Shown: positions 59,800 through 64,000 of the stretch, piece after piece
Layout: each line of letters starts with the position of its first letter
How positions within the stretch are numbered: the first letter of the stretch is position 1
Notes under the pieces: model-generated
The model's database searches: none
The model's input: only the letters and a program-made list of their open reading frames with translations
Told to the model about the DNA's origin: nothing
Origin: Glycomyces niveus
GTDB taxonomy: Bacteria > Actinomycetota > Actinomycetes > Mycobacteriales > Micromonosporaceae
Reading direction: 5' to 3'
NCBI RefSeq assembly: GCF_017592475.1
Contig: NZ_JAGFNP010000018.1
Coordinates: 1 to 64,000 of the forward strand
Length of the DNA: 64,000 bases
Translations under genes and position numbers: made by a program

Positions 59800-60258
59800 A
59801 TGAACGATGCTCCCCGCCTCGAACCCATCACGCCCGCCAATGTCGCCATGGCCTGCCGCATCAAGGTCGCGCCCGAACAGGAGGAGTTCGTGGCCCCGGT
59901 TGCGGTTTCGCTGGCCGAGGCATACGCGTCCTTCCCGACCGCGTGGCCGCGTCTGGTGTACGTCGGTGACGAACCGGTGGCGTTCGTGATGGGGGGATTC
60001 GATCCGGATGCCGAGATCGAGTTCTTCCGATGCGGCATCTGGCGGCTCAATGTCAGCGCCCGGCACCAACGCGCCGGCCTCGGTCGTTTCGCGGTCGAGG
60101 CCGTGCTCGGTGAGGCGCGGCAGCGTGGTTCGAAGCGGGCCACCGTGATGTGGAAATCCGGCTCGACCGGCCCTGAGGGCTTCTACCGCAGGATGGGGTT
60201 CGAGCCGACCGGTCAGGAGTTCGCAGGGCAAGTGGTTGGTGCGATCGCGCTGGACTAA
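59800..60258 (+). CDS. GNAT family acetyltransferase
   Basis: 152 residues: NVSARHQRAGLGRFAVEAVL is the acetyl-CoA loop and GPEGFYRRMGFEPTG the C-terminal signature. Polyamine-acetyltransferase-like N-terminus (LEPITPANVAMACRIKVAPEQ, with EEFVAP). ATG 7 nt after TAGGTT (59787-59792); leaderless. Borders the mobile/arsenic segment. Confidence 0.85.
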   Translation: MNDAPRLEPITPANVAMACRIKVAPEQEEFVAPVAVSLAEAYASFPTAWPRLVYVGDEPVAFVMGGFDPDAEIEFFRCGIWRLNVSARHQRAGLGRFAVEAVLGEARQRGSKRATVMWKSGSTGPEGFYRRMGFEPTGQEFAGQVVGAIALD

Positions 60259-60300
60259 TGGAGACCCCGAGGCTATTGGGGCGCATGGGATCATGCCTGC

Positions 60301-60833
60301 GTGGCGGGTGTGATCAGTGCGGTGGATGAGACGATGATCGAGCTGTTCAGCGGCCTTTCGGCCCGGCAGTTCACCAAGCTGGTCCGCCAACTTCGGCGTG
60401 AGGGTGCCGATTCGGCGCTCAAAGGACGGCCTTGGGGCCTCGCCTTCGAGGACCGAGTGCTGCTGGTCGCGGTCTACTGGCGCACCAACCTCACGATGCG
60501 CCAGATCGCGGTTCTGTTCGGCACCTCGAAATCCGCCGCTCACCGGATCATCGACGACCTCGCCCCCAAGCTCGCACTCCGGCCGCGCAAACGCTATGCA
60601 CCCGAAACGGTCCTGATCGTGGACGGCACGCTGGTGCCCACCCGCGACCACCAGGTCGCGGCGAAGTCGAAGAACTACCGTACTCGACCAACCACCAGGT
60701 GGTCATCCACGCTGACACGCAGCTCGTCGTCACAGTCGGGGAACCCTTGCCTGGCAACCGCAACGACTCGGTGGCCTTCGGCGAGCCCGGTATCGACCAC
60801 GCCACCTGGCTGTTCCACACCAATGGGGCCTGA
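60301..60833 (+). pseudogene. Broken IS5-family transposase
   Basis: A DDE-type transposase: SARQFTKLVRQLRREGAD, then WRTNLTMRQIAVLFGTSKSA, then VDGTLVPTRDHQVAAKSKNYR (first catalytic D). One base is missing near 60682, after which the correct frame continues YSTNHQVVIHADTQLVVTVG and PGNRNDSVAF (second D). The gene then ends early at 60833 with no further catalytic part. Both frameshifted and truncated; no terminal inverted repeats found. Confidence 0.75.
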
Positions 60834-60869
60834 CCCGCGGTGCGACACAAGCGCTGCGGGTTGTGTTCG

Positions 60870-61229
60870 CTAGTCGCAGCAGGTGTCTTCGGCGGGGGTG
60901 GAGAGTCCGGCGAGGGCGCGCAATGGCGCGGAGAACGCGTCGCAGCAGAGTGAGTAGACGTTGCTGCGGCCCTTGGGGGTCACGTTCACGAGCCCGAGTT
61001 CGCGCAGGGGCGCGAGGTGGTGGGAGACGAGGGTCTGGGCGAGGCCGGTGGCCTCGGTCAGCTCGCGGACGGTGCGGGAGTGCTCGGACAGCAGCAGGAC
61101 GATCGCGAGGCGGTTCTCGTCCGACAACGCCTTGAACTGGGGAGCGAGGTCCTTGGCGTGCGCGATCATCGACGCGTCCGAGTGCCCGGTGGTCACGTCG
61201 GTCAGGGTGAGTTCGATCGTGCGGCTCAT
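60870..61229 (-). CDS. arsR: ArsR/SmtB family regulator with C-terminal cysteine pairs
   Basis: 119 residues. Winged helix TGLAQTLVSHHLAPLRELGL. It has no CxC in helix 3 but two cysteine pairs, C95-C96 and C117-C118, which could bind arsenite or another metal. Divergent from the flavoprotein gene across a 112-bp region with TGATATCA (61252-61259). Confidence 0.88.
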   Translation of the reverse strand: MSRTIELTLTDVTTGHSDASMIAHAKDLAPQFKALSDENRLAIVLLLSEHSRTVRELTEATGLAQTLVSHHLAPLRELGLVNVTPKGRSNVYSLCCDAFSAPLRALAGLSTPAEDTCCD

Positions 61230-61341
61230 GAGTCAAGTAAACCACAGAACTTGATATCATCAGCAATCACTGGTATTAATTACGGAAGTTGATGTGACCG
61301 CTGGGTGCGGTCACCGTGAACCGAGATTCCAGGAGTCCGCC
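61230..61341. promoter_or_regulatory. Divergent ars control region
   Basis: AT-rich for this genome. Contains the palindrome TGATATCA (61252-61259) followed by ATCA (61258-61261 region), and AGTTGATGT at about 61288. No clear -35/-10 pair on the plus strand; a TTTACT element precedes the arsR start on the minus strand by 6 nt. Confidence 0.4.
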
Positions 61342-62841
61342 ATGTCGAACCCCATCACCCGACAGGTGTCCACGGTCGCCGTCATCGGCGCAGGTCCCGT
61401 CGGCCTGGCCGCCGCCGCCCACCTGGTCGAGCGCGGCCTGACCCCGATCGTCCTCGAAGCCGGCGAAGGCCCCGCCGACGCGATCCGCCAGTGGGGGCAC
61501 GTACGGCTGTTCTCCCCGTGGCGCTTCGACATCGACGCCGCCGCACGCAGGCTGCTCGAAGCCCAGGGCTGGACCGCGCCCGACCCCGACGGCCTGCCCA
61601 CCGGCGCCGATCTAATCGACGCCTACCTCGCCCCGCTCTCCAAGACGCCCGAACTCGCTCCGCATCTGCGCTTCGGCACTCGCGTCGTCGCCGTCTCCAG
61701 GGTCGGTGTCGACAAGACCCGCACCATCGATCGCGAGGGCCGCCCTTACCTCGTTCGCACTCGCACTACCGCCGGCGAATGGTCGGACCTAGTCGTGGAC
61801 GCGGTCATCGACGCCTCCGGCACCTGGATGCAGCGCAACCCTCTCGGCGCCCACGGCCTCGCCGCACCCGGCGAAGACCACGAAGCCACGTGGGCCGCCG
61901 GGCCGCTGCCCGACGTCCTCGGCTTCGAGCGCGACCGGTTCGCGGGCAAGCGGACCCTGGTCGTCGGCATGGGCCACTCGGCCGCGAACACGCTCCTGAA
62001 CCTGGCAACCCTGAAGGAAGCCGAGCCGGAGACCACGGTGGTGTGGGCGATCCGCGGCCAGAGCCCGGCGCGCCTGTACGGCGGCGGCTCGGCCGACGCG
62101 CTCCCCGCTCGCGGCACCATCGGCACCCGCCTACGCGAACTCGTCGAAGCGGGCGCGATCGAACTCGTCACCGGGTTCACCATCGACCGCTTCGAAGACC
62201 GCGACGATGCTGCGGTCGCGGTGGTGGGGAACATCGGCGGCGTCGAGCACGTCATCGAGGCCGACCAGGTCGCCGCCGCGACCGGGTTCCGGCCCGACCT
62301 GGAGATGCTGCGCGAGGTCCGGCTCGAGATCGACAGCACCGTCGAGGCCCCGGCGAAGCTCGCGCCGCTCATCGACCCGAACTTCCACTCCTGCGGCACC
62401 GTGCCCCCGCACGGCGAGGCCGATCTCGCCCAGCCTGACGAGGGCTTCTATCTCGTCGGCATGAAGTCCTACGGCCGCGCGCCGACGTTCCTGCTCGCCA
62501 CCGGATACGAGCAGGTCCGCTCCATCGCCGCCGCGCTGGCGGGCGATCGGGAGGCCGCCGACAAGGTCGAGCTCGACCTCCCCGAGACGGGTGTCTGCTC
62601 CTCGAGCAGGTCGCTGGAAGCCACCAGCATCGCCGACGCCGCCGAGGCTTCGGGCTGCTGCGGCTCCACCGCCGCCGAGACCGCCGACTCCGGGTGCGGG
62701 ACGAGCGCCGACAGCGGATCCGGTTGCGGCACTGCGCAGCCTGAACCGGTCGTGGTCGGTGGCCGCGGTCTCGCTACCGGCGTCTTGCACGGCTACTCCG
62801 GCGAGCGGATCGAACTCAAGCAGACCGGCGGCTGCTGCTAG
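61342..62841 (+). CDS. FAD/NAD(P)-binding monooxygenase-like protein with cysteine-rich tail (ArsO-like)
   Basis: 499 residues. Rossmann GAGPVGLAA at 16-24, a second nucleotide loop VVGMGHSAANTLL, and AATGFRPD, as in flavin monooxygenases found in actinobacterial ars clusters. Residues 417-499 form a low-complexity tail with seven cysteines (419, 439, 440, 452, 462, 498, 499), ending in GGCC. Such cysteines could hold arsenite. ATG at 61342 with AGGAG seven nt upstream. Followed by a 15-bp terminator. Confidence 0.82.
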   Translation: MSNPITRQVSTVAVIGAGPVGLAAAAHLVERGLTPIVLEAGEGPADAIRQWGHVRLFSPWRFDIDAAARRLLEAQGWTAPDPDGLPTGADLIDAYLAPLSKTPELAPHLRFGTRVVAVSRVGVDKTRTIDREGRPYLVRTRTTAGEWSDLVVDAVIDASGTWMQRNPLGAHGLAAPGEDHEATWAAGPLPDVLGFERDRFAGKRTLVVGMGHSAANTLLNLATLKEAEPETTVVWAIRGQSPARLYGGGSADALPARGTIGTRLRELVEAGAIELVTGFTIDRFEDRDDAAVAVVGNIGGVEHVIEADQVAAATGFRPDLEMLREVRLEIDSTVEAPAKLAPLIDPNFHSCGTVPPHGEADLAQPDEGFYLVGMKSYGRAPTFLLATGYEQVRSIAAALAGDREAADKVELDLPETGVCSSSRSLEATSIADAAEASGCCGSTAAETADSGCGTSADSGSGCGTAQPEPVVVGGRGLATGVLHGYSGERIELKQTGGCC

Positions 62842-62858
62842 ACATCAAGAGCGGTAAG

Positions 62859-62898
62859 GGAATGTGGCCGGGGCGCAGCCGCACCCCGGCCACATTCC
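62859..62898 (+). terminator. 15-bp hairpin terminator
   Basis: GGAATGTGGCCGGGG and its complement around a 10-nt loop, 18 bp after the flavoprotein stop. Confidence 0.75.
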
Positions 62899-63077
62899 GT
62901 TCGGCACTCAGGCTTGTCCGAGCAGGCTGACAGTTGAACTTCAAACCACCTCCGGGCAGCCGAGGGGCGAACGGCAAGCGTCGGCCGCCTGGTCGGCCTC
63001 GGCTCCGTGCCGAGTCGTGACCTGGGTGACAATTGATCGGCTTGCCGCGTTGCTTTCATGTCGGTCAAAATAAACGT

Positions 63078-63449
63078 ATGTCGAAGCAACCTGGTCGCGA
63101 GCCGATCGCGCTGACCCTCGCGGACTGCCGCACCCCGCTGATCAAAGAGCCGTTGAACGCCGATCAGGCCGAGCGGCTCGCCCCGTCCTTCAAGGCCCTC
63201 GGCGACCCGATCCGGCTGCGCCTGCTTTCCCTCATCGCCTCGCACGAAGGCGGGGAGGCATGCGTGTGCGATCTGACCGACGCCTTCGACGTGTCCGCGC
63301 CGACGATCTCCCACCACCTCAAGGTGCTGCGCGAGATCGGCCTGGTCTCCTCCGAGCGCCGGGCGACGTGGGTCTACTACCGGGCCGAGCAGTCCGCGCT
63401 CGACTTGCTCTCCACGGTCCTCTCAGTCCCGCAGGGCGTGAACGCATGA
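63078..63449 (+). CDS. arsR: ArsR family arsenite-responsive repressor
   Basis: 123 residues. C62-V-C64-D in helix 3 is the classical As(III)-binding motif; recognition helix SAPTISHHLKVLREIGLV. ATG at 63078, no ribosome-binding site, a CAAAAT element 6 nt upstream. Its stop overlaps the transporter start (ATGA), so it should control ACR3. Confidence 0.92.
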   Translation: MSKQPGREPIALTLADCRTPLIKEPLNADQAERLAPSFKALGDPIRLRLLSLIASHEGGEACVCDLTDAFDVSAPTISHHLKVLREIGLVSSERRATWVYYRAEQSALDLLSTVLSVPQGVNA

Positions 63450-64000
63450 CCGCGACCGCGGCCACCGAGACCACTACCGCCGTTGGCGGTCGGCTCTCCA
63501 CGCTCGACAAGTACCTGCCGGTGTGGATCGGCGCCGCCATGCTCGCCGGCATCGCGCTGGGGCAGTGGGTCCCCGCCGTCGGCAAGGCGTTGAACGCGAT
63601 CCAGATTGGCGGCATCAGCCTCCCGATCGCCGCCGGTCTGCTCATCATGATGTACCCGGTCCTGGCCAAGGTCCGCTACGACAAGCTCGACTCGGTCACC
63701 GCCGACAAGCGGCTCCTCGTCTCCTCGATCGTCCTGAACTGGCTCGTCGGGCCCGCGCTGATGTTCGCCCTGGCCTGGGTCTTCCTCCCGGACCTGCCCG
63801 CGTTCCGCACGGGCCTGATCATCGTCGGGCTCGCCCGCTGCATCGCCATGGTCATCATCTGGAACGACCTGGCCTGCGGCGACCGCGAGGCCGCCGCCGT
63901 GCTCGTCGCCCTCAACTCGGTCTTTCAGGTGATCGCCTTCGGGGCACTCGGCTGGCTCTACCTTGACGCGCTGCCCAGGTGGCTGGGACTCGACTCGACC
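63446..64000 (+). CDS. acr3: ACR3 family arsenite efflux transporter (3' end beyond window)
   Basis: The first 185 codons are present and the frame is open at the window edge. Membrane protein with VGPALMFALAWVFLPD and the key cysteine in GLARCIAMVIIWNDLACGD, characteristic of ACR3/ArsB pumps. Exports arsenite using the proton gradient. Coupled by ATGA overlap to the upstream ArsR. Confidence 0.93.
   Translation, partial: MTATAATETTTAVGGRLSTLDKYLPVWIGAAMLAGIALGQWVPAVGKALNAIQIGGISLPIAAGLLIMMYPVLAKVRYDKLDSVTADKRLLVSSIVLNWLVGPALMFALAWVFLPDLPAFRTGLIIVGLARCIAMVIIWNDLACGDREAAAVLVALNSVFQVIAFGALGWLYLDALPRWLGLDST

Noticed and set aside
60259..60300. Terminal inverted repeat of the IS5-type element
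   Set aside because: GACCCCGAGGCTATTGGGG looks partly palindromic but no matching copy was found downstream of the truncated transposase.
57106..60651. A very long minus-strand frame continuing upstream of the SDH membrane subunit
   Set aside because: The part beyond 57912 is antisense to mshB, mgtC and the acetyltransferase.

Overview
The window is 64 kb of very GC-rich chromosomal DNA from an actinomycete. The gene content supports this: a mycothiol gene (mshB), an ergothioneine gene (egtD), the CysO/Mec/CysM cysteine route, an Sdh1-type succinate dehydrogenase, an ohrR-ohr pair, and several gene blocks whose order matches Mycobacterium tuberculosis as I remember it. The genus cannot be fixed from the sequence alone; a non-mycobacterial filamentous actinomycete (Glycomyces or Micromonospora type) is a weak guess. 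No rRNA, tRNA, CRISPR array or prophage was recognised. Coding density is high. More than twenty genes carry a TANNNT -10 box only 6 to 8 nt before the start codon, which points to leaderless transcripts.

Layout. 1-4.2 kb: a drug-exporter operon (EXLDI protein, DrrA-type ATPase, DrrB-type permease) with unusual operator repeats, a DUF4287 gene and a Spo0M-like gene. 4.2-14 kb: NAD salvage (pncB), a cysteine-biosynthesis block (mec-cysO-cysM), murI, an MBL phosphodiesterase-like gene, a DUF3352 lipid- or surface-type protein, dgt and trmB. 14-18 kb: a SepX-like divisome candidate and a giant one-polypeptide ECF sigma factor/anti-sigma/membrane/surface-sensor fusion. 17.7-24.5 kb: gtrA, a PH-domain protein, birA, accD5, accE and maf, in the mycobacterial order but with two extra genes inserted. 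24.6-34.2 kb: amidohydrolase, thioredoxin-like protein, three damaged reading frames, a HelD-type RNA polymerase recycling factor, YhhN, a methyltransferase, a phosphatase and a lone egtD. 34.2-40.7 kb: PfkB kinase, DUF4245, xseB-xseA, ispH, rmuC. 40.7-49 kb: a galactonate/sugar catabolic operon (ROK regulator, SDR, dgoD, small ORF) divergent from a CUT1 sugar importer lacking an ATPase, then a D-aminoacylase. 49-54.4 kb: NUDIX, a degenerate pterin-dehydratase-like protein, SDR, ychF, a TetR/membrane-protein pair and ohrR-ohr. 54.4-59.7 kb: sdhCAB, mshB and mgtC. 59.8-64 kb: an acetyltransferase, a broken IS5-type transposase and an arsenic-resistance cluster (two different ArsR proteins, a flavoprotein with a cysteine-rich tail, and ACR3 running off the end).

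How the genes work together. Several blocks concern thiol and redox defence: mec/cysO/cysM makes cysteine from a protein thiocarboxylate, mshB makes mycothiol, egtD starts ergothioneine, ohrR-ohr detoxifies organic peroxides and the ars genes handle arsenite. birA sits back to back with a biotin-dependent carboxylase and shares a 42-bp divergent leaderless promoter region with it. The most unusual single gene is the sigma factor fusion at 15192-17708. The most unusual regulatory DNA is upstream of the drug exporter and in the TetR divergent promoter.
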